From the NCBI RefSeq assembly GCF_963678635.1, contig NC_087070.1, forward strand, positions 44,683,467 through 44,747,466: 64,000 nucleotides of DNA, read 5' to 3'. A model generated the notes under the pieces. The model was not told the origin of the DNA. It worked only from the letters and a program-made list of their open reading frames with translations, and did not search any database. Made by a program: the position numbers and the translations under genes. Shown here piece after piece: positions 45,643 to 56,465 of this stretch (position 1 is the first letter of the stretch; each line of letters begins with the position of its first letter). This stretch comes from Symsagittifera roscoffensis. Taxonomy: Eukaryota; Xenacoelomorpha; Acoela; Convolutidae.

Positions 45643-47203
45643 TCACGTTTCTACCTGGTTGAGATCATAGCCTTTTGCCTTGAGCGTCTCCCTCACAATT
45701 TTTGACTTGAGTATTATCCCTATCGGCATCCCTCGGTTCTTCTTCAAGATTGTTTTCTCCGGAGGTTCTTTTGGTAATTCGGGGTGATCTTCTATTGGTT
45801 TGCCAGACTTGTCGAGCCATCTCGTGAGTGGAAGACTGTCATACGTTTCCTTATCCATGAAAGAGAAGCCATCTTTGATTTCTGGCCTATCCGCCTCTTT
45901 ATGTTTCTGTCTCTCGTAGAACTCCTTCTTCTTACTCAAGCTGTCAGCATTTTGATGTTTGTCTCTCGTCCTATGCTCAATTATCATGTTTTACCCATCC
46001 AGGCAAACTATCCATCTCCCTATGTAGCTTTGATCCATTGAGTACGTTTTCAACCAGCTGAGTGCCCTGTTGTCGACTCGTAACCTGAACGGCTCGCTGC
46101 CTAGGTATACCCTGTATTTCTTGTCAAAGGGAACCAATGCGAACATCTCTGCTTTGTGCGCCCCGTAATTCATCTCCGTATCACTCAAGACTTAACTCCC
46201 GTATGCTACTGGTCACAAGACTGTCTTCCCAATCCACTCTTGCTCTTGTTGGAGAATGCCAGAAATCGCTACTACCCATGCATTTGTATCCAGCACGTAC
46301 ATTCCCTTTTCCATTGGCATCCCTAGCACCGGTGCTTCGCACATTTCCTTCTTTATTCTCTGGAATGATTCTTCCGCCGCGTTGTTCCACGTGAACTTCT
46401 TGCCTTTGTGCCTCATTAGTTGTTGCATCGGGTACACCCTGTCCGCGTAACCCTTGATAAACTCCCTGTAGTAGTGCCGAAAACACAGGAAGCTCATCAA
46501 TTGATGTTCCGTTTTTGGCGATTTTCATGTCAGAACCGCTTCTACTGCATCTGGGTCTGCTCTGATGTCATGTCTATCCACCATTGTCCCCAGGTATTTT
46601 ATCGAGTCCTTGAGTATTTCACACTTTGATGGTTTGCATTTTAGTCCCGATCTCTTCATGCAGGCGAACACCTCGTCCAGTCGTTCGATATGATCCTCTA
46701 GTGTCGTCGTCGCAATTACCACTTCATCCACGTAGCACATTACCAGGTTGCCGTATTTCTTTGTTACACCGATCAATGCGTGTGCCATCAATCGTTGAAA
46801 TGTGACCGTGGCGTTGCAAAGACCAAAAGGCATCCCTTTCCATTGAAACAGCCCCAGCTCGCAGGCCAACTCTGTCTTGTCCCTGTCCTGCTTCCTCAGT
46901 GGTACCTGCCAGAAAGCTGATCCTAAATCAAGAGTCGTAAAAAAATTTTGCGTCCCCCAACTTTGAGAGGCTCTCATCTATTCTAGGTATGGGATAGGAT
47001 TCCTTCACCGTGACGGAGTTCAGATATCGAAAATCGCAGCAAAACCTTAATTGGTCGCCCTTCTTTTTAGCCATCACTACTCTACACGCCCACGGTGATT
47101 TGGATGGTTCTATCATATCATATTCTAGTAAGGTCTCTATCTCCTTTCTACATGTATCCGATTTGTGTGGGGTCATACGCCTCGCCCCCTCCCTATGCGG
47201 CAC
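45643..47203 (-). pseudogene. Reverse transcriptase-RNase H, unit C
   Basis: Carries all lesions shared with units A and B: frameshift in the T tract, YVDE at 46734-46723, TNAW, and the two stops before VLSDTEM. Private changes include ATVTF for ATATF and a WIGKTVL variant. Linker residues 45618-45361 are intact here as in unit B. Confidence 0.9.
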
Positions 47204-47240
47204 CGCCGTCTCCTCAAGCTCTATTTAATGCTCAACAAAA

Positions 47241-48160
47241 TTACAACATCCAATATCTGCTTTATGTCTCGAAAAAACATCCTCATTCCTATCTAGTACA
47301 TCCTTGATGGCTGCGAGCTGTTCATCCGTTACCTTGCCCCTCAAGTGCTCTATTTCAGGTAAAACTGGTTTATCCATTTCCATTTCCTCTAGTGTGTGTC
47401 TTTCTGGGAAACTGGAACAGCTCGAAAGTCCATTGTCTGTCTCTGAAATAAGTAACTCCACAAGACCTGATGAATCTTTTATTTTCTTCAATCGTCTCAA
47501 GATACACTTCTTGTCCCTGTGATTGGGACATTCAAGTACTTCATTCTCTTTTACATTTTCAGTCATTTCATATCGAGTTTTCACAGGTTAAGCATATCCC
47601 AGCTTCCTCCTCCGCTGGATTTTGACGGGTATGTCAAGAGTATTCAACAAGACACTGATGCAGAGGCCGCTCTTGGTTATCGAGAAGGATCTTCCTAAAA
47701 TTACAACATCCAATATCTGCTTTATGTCTCGAAAAAACATCCTCATTCCTATCTAGTACATCCTTGATGGCTGCGAGCTGTTCATCCGTTACCTTGCCCC
47801 TCAAGTGCTCTATTTCAGGTAAAACTGGTTTATCCATTTCCATTTCCTCTAGTGTGTGTCTTTCTGGGAAACTGGAACAGCTCGAAAGTCCATTGTCTGT
47901 CTCTGAAATAAGTAACTTCACAAGACCTGATGAATCTTTTATTTTCTTCAATCGTCTCAAGATACACTTCTTGTCCCTGTGATTGGGACATTCAAGTACT
48001 TCATTCTCTTTTACATTTTCAGTCATTTCATATCGAGTTTTCACAGGTTAAGCATATCCCAGCTTCCTCCTCCGCTGGATTTTGACGGGTATGTCAAGAG
48101 TATTCAACAAGACACTGATGCAGAGGCCGCTCTTGGTTATCGAGAAGGATCTTCCTAAAA
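47241..48160 (-). repeat. 460-bp tandem duplication in the PR-RT linker of unit C
   Basis: Sequence beginning TTACAACATCCAATATCTGC at 47241 recurs at 47701, exactly 460 bp later, and runs to about 48160 with a single-digit number of differences (for example ACTCCAC/ACTTCAC at about 47455/47915). The junction is AAAA at 47697-47700, shared by both parental edges. Confidence 0.95.
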
Positions 48161-49387
48161 CAGCAGCACTTTGACTGTTTGGATTTGGACTATGCAAACT
48201 TGCTTGTTATCGCTTAGTTCATTATATTTTTTTATCCGTAAGCTCACAATTTCCGCTTTGTTTGCTTTCAGCCTTACCCTCCTAGTCAAGAAAACCGGCG
48301 CTTTATTCTCATTTGCCATTATCAGGTTTACCGGTTTAATTACGTCCTTCCTATCCGGGTTCCGAATCCTGAACATGGCATTGTTCAGATCAATCGTTAC
48401 GTCGAAATTCCTGATTAATTCTCTGCCTACAATGAACTGGTCAGACTCATCTAGGTTCTCCACCACAAGAAAGCTCATCCGCAGGTTGCGTTCCCCTAGA
48501 TTTAGGGCTATTATTGGTGTTCTGCCTAGTACCCGCAGCGCCCCTTTGTTTGCAGCTGATAGCCGTATTGTTGAGTCTATCAAATCATCTGTTTCGAAAC
48601 CCATTCGCTCCCAAGTTTCGATTGATATAACGCTCAAGACCGCTCCCGTATCAAGTAACCCGCGTAACTGTGTCTTCTTGCCACTTATGTCAAGCACGTG
48701 CGCTGATACGTCCGCCTCCGTCTCGATGTGCATTGCATCCTCCTCCAACATGGCGCAGTGTCCAATCGATCTCACTTTTAGTTCTACCCTGCCCATGTAG
48801 ATTTGTCCCGTTAAGTCTTCGTCACATGTTATCATAGTTTTTGTGTAGATGTTCGTCCCATCTATGTTTAACATCACCTCATGCGGACCATAGGCTTCCG
48901 TGTACCTATTCTCGACACGGACTGACTTGCTACCACCTCTTGTGAGTAGTGCCCTCAAGGCTCTAGAAATTGTCGGCGGACTTATTGCACTTAAGTAATC
49001 TGCGTACACATCGATGTGCATTATTGTCTGGTCGATCGGTTCACTCAGGTTTCTCGCTACTTCATGGCCGCCCACAGTGATTATTGACATTATTCTGGCT
49101 CCGATATTTGTTATGCCGAATGGCTTGCCCGTCACCATTTTTAGAGTGTTGCAATTTCCACCCCTTGTCGCTCCCACTTCGGCTTCCGGTATCGGCATCG
49201 ACATACTTAACGTCTCATTCAACTTCTGCTTTTCGATTTCCTGCTTTAGTCGTTGCTCGATCTCTTTCGTCGCAAATCTTTGTTTCCTTTTGTTGATGGC
49301 CTCCGCCGCTGCCTTTTCATAGTTAATTGCTAGAGGATTCTTGTTCTCGGCTTCTATGGCATTCTTAACTTGCACTACAGCCTTCAC
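48155..49387 (-). pseudogene. Gag-protease segment, unit C (longest open copy)
   Basis: 410-aa open frame, longer than in A and B because a frameshift upstream is absent (KKRKQRFATKEIEQRLKQEI read through). Protease LLDTGAVLSVIS has an intact DTG (48652-48644). N-terminal 60 residues form a charged helical segment linking the zinc knuckle to protease. Still cut from RT by the stop after VKVLLF at 48155. Confidence 0.85.
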
Positions 49388-49838
49388 CGTTTTTGTCGGT
49401 AGTTCCGCACTCGGTGCCTCCGTGTTTTATGTGTCAAACTCGGCTTGCCTGTTCCTCGTGTTATGTACCGTCGCCAGCGCCAGTTTGTGTTTGGATGACT
49501 CTGGTTCTTCACTGCTTCCCAAAACAACGGACAGTCCATCCTGAAGTGGCCCTCTTGATTGCAGAAGAAGCATCTTGCACCTATCTTGATGATCAGGCCG
49601 CTTTAGAACTCATGTTATTCCGCCTGGCTCATATCTTCCTCATCGGACGCATATCCCAGACTTTTCACGACTTGCTTGTACGTCGTGCAATCCGCCATAT
49701 GATGATCCGCTGACCCGCAATTTGCGCATGATCTGCGTTGGTCCTTGTCTTCTCTAGGCTTGTACTATGATGATCTCTGTGGTTGACTCCCCCCTTGCAT
49801 GTTTCTATTCTATGGGTACGAGTAATTCTTTGGTTTCA

Positions 49839-50282
49839 TCAACATGTATTCCTTGATTTCTGCCTCATCTCTTCCGGCGTCGGTGCCTTGTCTTTCGATA
49901 GTGTATAATACGTTGCTAACATTGTTCTCAAGTCGTCACTTTTAACCCCATCGATAAATTTCGAGGCGATGCTGAAGTTCCTTCTATTTGTTGATTCTTG
50001 GGGATCACTCCTTCTTCTCAAGCTCTCAAGATCATCCAGGAACCAATCGATTGATTCATTGTCCCTCTGTCTTTTCTTTTCGAATCTCATCATAGCCTGG
50101 TGACCCTTCATTCCCGATCCGGATCGGTTCAACAATAATTCGAAGATTTTGTCTGCAGTATCACGTTCATCTTCCTTCTTTGCAACTACACACTTTAACG
50201 CCGTGCCTTCCAAATTGCTGAGTATCGCTGTGCAGGCTTGTCTCTCGTCGTTCAAGTTGTCTTGTTCCAAATATAGTCTCAT
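49839..50282 (-). pseudogene. Gag capsid core, unit C
   Basis: Capsid C-terminal region as in A and B, but it keeps about 20 nt after PTPEE that A and B have lost (EMRQKSRNTC versus a fused ELTKELL), so unit C is closer to the ancestor here. The shared TAG is at 50292-50294. The zinc knuckle lies at about 49740-49660 in another frame. One Gly/Ser difference (LLNRSGSGMKG). Confidence 0.85.
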
Positions 50283-50521
50283 GACTTCTACCTAAGTGTC
50301 GATGCATTCGTCTGAGTCGTCCTTAAATTCTTTTGGCCTCTTGAAGGTTTTCCTGGATTTGCCTTCTTCTCTTTCATTCGAGTCCGTGTTCCTCGTAGCG
50401 AACGCTTCCAATGTCCTATTCATCATCTCCCAGGTGCTAGCCCACGTCGTGGCATCATGTCCCACATTATTGCTAGTTGTCGAATCCCCCGGACCACTTG
50501 TCGTGTTTCAGGTTCCACTCT

Positions 50522-50943
50522 TCATAATTGTCCTTGCCCCCCTGGTCCTGTGCTCGCTGCACCCCGGGGTAACGGTAACGTTGTTGACTCCCGCTTGTTC
50601 TGTTGTGGTTCCACGAAATCGACTCTGTTTCCCTGCGTTCGATCTGTTAACGGCTTGTCTTGTGAGTTTCTCAAGATGGCATACAATATGGCTTGTATGG
50701 CACATGAACTCTCAGTCTGGTCTCTGCTCATTGTGTACATTCTCATCTCCAGACTCCCTAACTTGCTGTTCACAGTGTCATACCGTTGCTTCATTTCGTG
50801 CATGTCTTTTTTGATGAGCTTCTCTCTCTCTCCTTGTCGGTAGCCTCTACTTTAACTGACATTTGTTGTAGCCTCTCTTCAGTTGCCTTCGCCAGATTGA
50901 AGCAGTGATCCAGGCTCTCGTGCTTATTGTATCTGATTTCCAT
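50522..50943 (-). pseudogene. Gag N-terminal coiled-coil region, family A (single copy)
   Basis: Begins at an ATG (50943-50941) two bases after the ORF1 stop: MEIRYNKHESLDHCFNLAK, helical and rich in Q, E and K. A (GA)n run at 50821-50832 appears two bases too long, which shifts the frame; the continuation from 50803 (MHEMKQRYDTVNSKLGSLE) is again helical. It reaches the point (about 50656) where the array junction occurs in the other units. Typical of matrix/coiled-coil N-termini of gypsy gag. Confidence 0.65.
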
Positions 50944-50945
50944 TT

Positions 50946-51548
50946 TTAGCAATTGCCGATCCTCTTCATTGCAAAAAAAGGTGTTTTCTGGTGGCTAGCT
51001 GTTGTCCCATTTTCTACTGTTGCCTCGCGGCTAGCTGTTGCTACAGGATCGGCATGATCATCTTCTCGATTGTCTTCTGTTGCTACTGCAGAAACCGTTC
51101 CAAATGTCTTGCCTTTCTCGGTCGTAGGTGCTATTTCAAAATTCTCTCTTGGTTTCATTCCGACCATCATTGCAAGCCTCTCTGTGAACGACGTTCTCTT
51201 TGCATGAGAGTAATCTTTTATCAGTTCCGGCGTGTTGCTCGTTGTATCATCTACAATGTCAATCGGCGAGAACTCCATCGTCTTCTTTTCTTGTTCTTCC
51301 ACTTTCGGCATCGGTGTTGTATCTGTTGTTTCCCTCTCCACCTCGTCAACGCTCTGGTCTGGTGTCTCAAGATCAATTTCTGTAGCAGGTACCGTTCGTC
51401 CCTCTTCAGTGCTTACTTTCGTTTTGTTCTCTTTTGCGCTTCTTGTGTTGACCATGCTCACTGAAAAGTTCTTTCTCATTATTTTTCGGACCGACGGCAT
51501 TGCTTTTCGTACTCTCCTTTCTGCCATCGGTACCCTACTTCGCCTCAT
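50946..51548 (-). CDS. ORF1 of family A, 200 aa, upstream of gag
   Basis: Open from an ATG at 51548-51546 to a TAA at 50948-50946. N-terminus is very basic (MRRSRVPMAERRVRKAMP), then SMVNTRSAKENKT, then acidic, Thr-rich, low-complexity sequence. The family-B copy has an equivalent ORF (59429-59989) with RMVETRSQKTSEE at the same relative place, so ORF1 is a conserved leader-proximal gene of both families. Function unknown. It could be a nucleic-acid-binding or regulatory protein, or an N-terminal part of gag separated by a stop. Confidence 0.55.
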   Translation of the reverse strand: MRRSRVPMAERRVRKAMPSVRKIMRKNFSVSMVNTRSAKENKTKVSTEEGRTVPATEIDLETPDQSVDEVERETTDTTPMPKVEEQEKKTMEFSPIDIVDDTTSNTPELIKDYSHAKRTSFTERLAMMVGMKPRENFEIAPTTEKGKTFGTVSAVATEDNREDDHADPVATASREATVENGTTASHQKTPFFAMKRIGNC

Positions 51549-51754
51549 GATTCTTATTTACAATTTTTTCTATCTACAATATTAATATTTACAAATTTCT
51601 ATTCTAAGGATAAAAATTCTAAAAAGTATTCCAAATTTTTTTGAGTAAAAAAAAAAATTTTCAGTTCGTGATCTTATTAGAGCAGATTTTGTTTGATTTT
51701 ATTCGTTCTGACCGGTCCTTTGAACTCTCCACTTAAGTATTTGGAAGTTTCACA

Positions 51755-52500
51755 CTGTCCCAATGCCTACCACTCCAGTGTTTGGGTACGTCGCACTGTC
51801 CCAAGACCCTTTTCGCTCAGATGTCGGAACACTTCGCACGTCCCAGGACCTCTTGGTACCGTCCCAAGACTTTTCAGTAGTGTCCCAAGACTTTTTTGTA
51901 CTGTCCCAAGACTTTGTGGTACTGTCCCAAGACCTTCTGGTACTGTCCCAAGACTCTGCGGTAGTGTATTAAGATTTTTCCGTACTGTCGCAAGACTTTT
52001 CTGTACTGTACCAAGACTTCTTGGTACTGTCCCAAGACCTTTTGGTACTGTCCCATGACCCTGCGGTAGTGTCCCAAGATTTTTATTTACTGTCCCAAGA
52101 CTTCTTGGTACTGTCCCAAGACCTTTTGGTACTGTACCAAGACTTTTCCGCTCTGTTCCAAGACTTCCTTGTACTGTCCCAAGACTTTTCCACCCTGTCC
52201 CAAGACTTCCTGGTACTGTCCCAAGACTCTTCCGCTCTGTCCCAAGACTTCCTGGTACTGTGCCAACACTTTTCCGCTCTGTCCCAAGACTTCCTGGTAA
52301 TTCCCAAGACTTTTCCGCTCTGTCCCAAGACTTCCTGGTACTGTCCCAAGACTTTTCCGCTCTGTCCCATGACTTCCTGGTACTGTCCCAAGACCTTTCG
52401 GCACTGTCCTCAGACTTCTTGGTACCGTCCCAAGACTTCTTCGTACTGTCCCAGGACTTCGTCACTTTAGTGTTGGGACACACACACACTGTCCCAAAAT
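51755..52500. repeat. 21-bp minisatellite in the family-A leader
   Basis: About 30 or more units of CTGTCCCAAGACTTCCTGGT plus one base, with variants alternating CTTTTCCGCTCTGTCCCAAG to give a 42-bp higher-order period in 52.13-52.45 kb. The right end degenerates into spaced GTTGGGACA words (52475-52555). Because 21 is a multiple of three, frames stay open by default: a 240-aa minus-strand frame (52489-51767) with 7-residue repeats runs toward ORF1. Counterpart of the array at 24.87-25.24 kb in opposite orientation. Confidence 0.9.
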
Positions 52501-54088
52501 CCTTTCTTCCTTATTGTTGGGACAAACTGATTTCTTCTTCTTCGTTGTTGGGACTCTTGAACCATTATCCCCGGTACCACCACTTGAGCTCTGATATAAA
52601 AATTTCCCTAAAACCAACCTTACTGGCCTAAAGTTTCAAATGCTAAAACCCGTGAATTATCTCCCTTTATTGATCTGATGCAAGTTGAAATTCAACTTGT
52701 TCGCTGGTGTTTTATGATCACCTATCCGTTCAAAAAACCGATAAAATTAGTACCAAAAACGTAAAAACACAAACGATAAAAATTTATAAAAACAGAAAGA
52801 TAACCCTAAAATCAGAGGTGAACAAGGTAGCCCTTTCGTAGAAAAATTGTCTGGTACCTGATTGCCACGCGTTTTCCTCCCCCCTCTTAACGTTCTTATG
52901 GGGTTGTGTCTTTCCGGGTTTCAAAAACTGTCTATCTCCGTTCCCCCACCCGATCCTACTAGGATACCTACCTTAATTCGATCTGAAAATTGGATATCCT
53001 CTCTCTATAATTCACGCGTGTAAGATTATAATGTAACTTAATCGACGATATCGATGGATTATTTACTATAACGTGTCCCCCCTTTTTACAATTTGCAACC
53101 GCCAATCTCTAACCTAACCAGCCCCCCTTCTAACCTCCCCCTTTTTAGCCCTCCTCTTAAGCTGAAACTTACCTTAACCACCGGGGTGCTAAACCTCTCG
53201 AGAGAAAACCGTAAAACCTGTTTCCAAGCTCTGCTCAAGTAAAAACGTTCCTCAAAACGGTGGGCATCCGCTTATCCAATTTTACACTTATCTCCTATAA
53301 TGTAATGTGGATTCTAACGATACCCCATTGACCAACCAGAACACCCCTGTGTGTCCCCCTCTGGTTGTTCTGATTCCGTGTTGGTTGTCTCCTTGGCCCG
53401 TCCAGCACCTCTCTCCAGCACTACTTTCCCACTTGGCTGGTCACCTGCTCCAGTCCAGTCTCCCAGTGGTTCGTAGATTGACCAAACAAAACACCTTCTC
53501 TGTTCGGTCCCGTTGGTGCAGGATGTCCCCTTGTCGTGTCCAGCACTTGTCGGGTTCTCTTCTTGATAACCACTTTCCTACTTGGCTGCTCACCTTTTCC
53601 AGTCACGTCTCCTAGTGGTCCAGCTAAGTTGCGAGCTATCTAAAAACCCTTGAAAACGCCCCACAATTGGATTGCTGACACCATTTTTGAATTGTTGAAA
53701 TGATCGAAACGATCGATCTTATGAAAACAGTATGGGTATACTATTTAATTAGTATAAAGGTTTGATCCAACTAATCTGGTGTTAAAGTCACTGTATTTTT
53801 TTGTTTTATGGGTTTTGTTCTTTTTTCTATTCTTTTTCGGTTTGTGTTTTGCTTTTTGTCTCTTTGCTTGTTTTTTAGTCCCCCTAGTTAACTCACCTTA
53901 CTCGTTTAGCTAGGCCTCGTTCGGAGAGCGTACCAGGAAATTTTATCGAGTTTTCTTTAAAAGCTATCACGGTACGACCGGAAGGTTTACACGTTCCCGC
54001 TGAACCGTACCACGAGTACTCTAGAATGGGCATGTAGCCCGGAGCTGTGTCAAGTGGGTTCGACTCCGTAGTCATGATGTCGTAAGAC
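52501..54088 (-). other. Family-A leader (right copy)
   Basis: Reads leftward from the primer-binding site to the minisatellite. Diverged reverse complement of 23387-24870: shares the CCCCCACCCGATCC box at about 52945, the CTCGAGAGAAAACCGT box at about 53198, and the TGGTCACCTG-containing 60-nt repeats at 53400-53620. No gene recognised. Confidence 0.5.
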
Positions 54089-54103
54089 CACCCAGGAGCG
54101 CCA
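54089..54103 (-). promoter_or_regulatory. Candidate primer-binding site, family A right
   Basis: TGGCGCTCCTGGGTG on the minus strand, preceded by GCGACTGTTACA and a T run as in the left copies. It faces the leader and gag of the family-A element, fitting a role in priming minus-strand DNA. Confidence 0.55.
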
Positions 54104-56450
54104 TAAAAAAACTCTATGTAACAGTCGCTTTTTTAAATCACATATGAGGCTAAAGAAAAATAGGCCCTATAACCATTGGCTCAAGAGTCAGGGACACTAT
54201 CTCCTGTGTTTTTCTACCTCGAATGGTCGGAGCCAATTCGGTTCACTTGCGACATGAGACTAAAACCCTCGTTATAGCTTAAAGGCCACTATCAAAATAC
54301 CCCCCTCTGTAGAAAATAAGAACGTCCCAATACTTAGGTCTCAAAATACCCAGAATACGCGAACGCCGTTAAAAAAAGGTCGGAACAGTCCGTTTGGTTA
54401 CTTTTTATTAGACAGTGGAACTTTGATTCATTTCAGATGGATCAACCTAAAACTCTCCTTATCTCAACTTAAAAATTACAAAACACACTTAAGAAAACTA
54501 AATTGGGTACTCACATACCAGCACAATCGAGAATTGGAGTGAATAAATTAATCAGAAACTCTAGCATTAAGGTAATTAAGTTTTAACTCAAGAAGTTTGT
54601 AATCAATGAATTCCAACAAGGGAAATAAGTTTTGACTCGAGAATTGAGTTTGGGAACTGGACCATTGGGATACCCCAGCTGTCCATCTTTCCATTGAGGG
54701 TTCACTCTGGTCCACTTCTTATTTGTGTCTGCTATGTTTGCAATCGTTCTGCTTCCTATTCAGGATAGGACAGCTCTACTCGTGTTTGATTTTATCTGAA
54801 AATTGCGAATAGCAACTTCGCCGCTGATTTTTTCACTACTTTCCCGCGATTGTAATTCAGTTGTTCTGATTTTGCATTTCTGAGATTTTCAGTTTTTGTG
54901 AGAAAGTTGAGCATGAAAGGCTCAATTCGAATTTTTGAAAAATTTCATTTCACCCCAAACTTAAGTTGTCCGTATTTCTCAAGGTCAAACTTCCAAATAT
55001 GACGACCAACTGGCACAAACCTTACGTATAATTTCTTTTTATTAGACAGTGGACTTTTGATCCATTTCCGACGTATCAACCTCAAAACTCTCCCTAACTC
55101 AACATAACAATATAAAACACACTCAAAAAAATTGAAATTGGGTACTCACACACCAGCGCGATCTCTAGAATTGAGAAACTAAATAAATAGTAACTCTAGC
55201 GTAAATGGGGTAATCAAGTTCAACTCAAGAAGTTTTGAATAAGTCAGTTTTAACTCAAGAGAAGTTTTTGTACTGGACCTCTGGGAGACTTCGGTTGTCC
55301 ACCTATCCACCGAAGGTTCACTCTGGTCCACTTCTAATCTGTCTCTTATTTACTCGCGATCACTCTGCGTTCTGTTTCGAATATGACAGCTCTACTCTCG
55401 TTCAAATTATGTATCGGAAATTGCGAATAGCAATTTCCCGCTGCTAATTTTGACTACTTTCCTGCGATTGTAGTTCGAATCTTTTGATCTTATTTTCTGA
55501 TATTTTCAGTTGTCGCGATGTGACATTCGACCAGAATGGCCAAAATGCAATCTCTGCAGAATTCGAATTTTAGCAGCGAGCCTTCCGGATTGGTGATTAT
55601 TAAGAATTAAGAACGTTATTTGAACGATTGAACAAAACGTGAAGGTTAAAGGATTCGGGAATTGCTAATTTTTAAATTTCCGAAGTGATTACGTAACATT
55701 TCTGAGAAACGTCAGAAACGGCCATTTTAGCAAAAAGAACTAAGAAAAACAGAACAACATTAGTTGCGCGGACGATAAGTACGAAATTTGTGAGAAAAAA
55801 CAATAGCAGATTGCAGGAATAGCAGTGAACACTCCAAGTTGCAACTATTGTGTCGCTACAATAGTTGCAAGGCTGTTGCAGACAACGGTGAAGGGTGGAT
55901 GACAGCCTTCCGGATTAAGAAGAAATCAAGATTAACGAGCTTGATTCAGTGGATTCAAGAATCCAGAAGGGTTTCGGAACTGAGACTTTTATTCTTTTAT
56001 ATAGAATTTTAGCTTCTTGTCATGTCCTGATTTGAATTTAATTAACAACTGCATTCATTTTGATAAGGATGAGAAGCTAGGAGTTGGGGGAAAGGGTTGA
56101 TCCATCTTCGATGGAGATGATGATTTTTATCTACTGAACAAAAACAATAGTAATATAATAAGTAGTAGCCCTGTTTTTAGGAGTGACCTCGTGGTCTGGA
56201 GATACTGAGACCCAGCCATGAGCTCACTATTTCTGCATGTAATTAAGTTAATTTGAGTGTTTTGACCGAAGCCGAAAGCAGTAACGTTTTGTCGACCCGA
56301 TGTTAGAAAAGACCACCAAAAAGTACTGGCTTGGTAGAGACGGTGAAAAGCATGCAAAGCTCTGTTTAGACGTTAGTCAGTCGTTTTAAGACTTAGTTTT
56401 GTTTTCCGTCGATATGTATCTTCCGGGCGAATGTTACATACATGTTTTTA
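54104..56450. repeat. Head-to-head LTR-like block (A leftward, B rightward)
   Basis: Reverse-complement homologue of 20.79-23.37 kb, diverged. The left part (54.1-55.5 kb) corresponds to the family-A LTR and contains a diverged internal duplication: 54.40-55.01 and 55.02-55.52 both run from TTTTTATTAGACAGTGGA to the GCGATTGTA motif. The right part (56.02-56.45 kb) corresponds to family-B LTR sequence and ends GCGAATGTTACA before the right primer-binding site. The centre (55.55-56.0) contains CCTTCCGGATT motifs shared with the left block. Confidence 0.6.
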
Positions 56451-56465
56451 TGGCGCTCCTGGGTG
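56451..56465 (+). promoter_or_regulatory. Candidate primer-binding site, family B right
   Basis: TGGCGCTCCTGGGTG on the plus strand, facing the family-B ORF1/gag at 59.4 kb, about 2.35 kb from the oppositely facing site at 54.09 kb. Confidence 0.55.

Larger units (their letters stand above)
44963..50656 (-). repeat. Tandem array unit C (gag-PR-RT-RH), joined to the element's 5' end
   Basis: Third unit, about 5.69 kb; its right side runs on without a break into gag N-terminus and leader. Domains: linker 44828-45618, RNase H 45643-46500, RT 46525-47203, PR-RT linker 47225-47584 and again 47634-48044, PR 48155-49387, gag 49839-50282. It contains a 460-bp tandem duplication. Confidence 0.9.

Noticed and set aside
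51755..52500. CRISPR-like array
   Set aside because: Units are contiguous with no unique spacers, periods are 21/42 bp, and the context is a eukaryotic retroelement leader.
53307..53615. 102-codon plus-strand frame rich in Pro and Ser
   Set aside because: Antisense to the leader's 60-nt repeats; composition reflects the repeat, not a protein.
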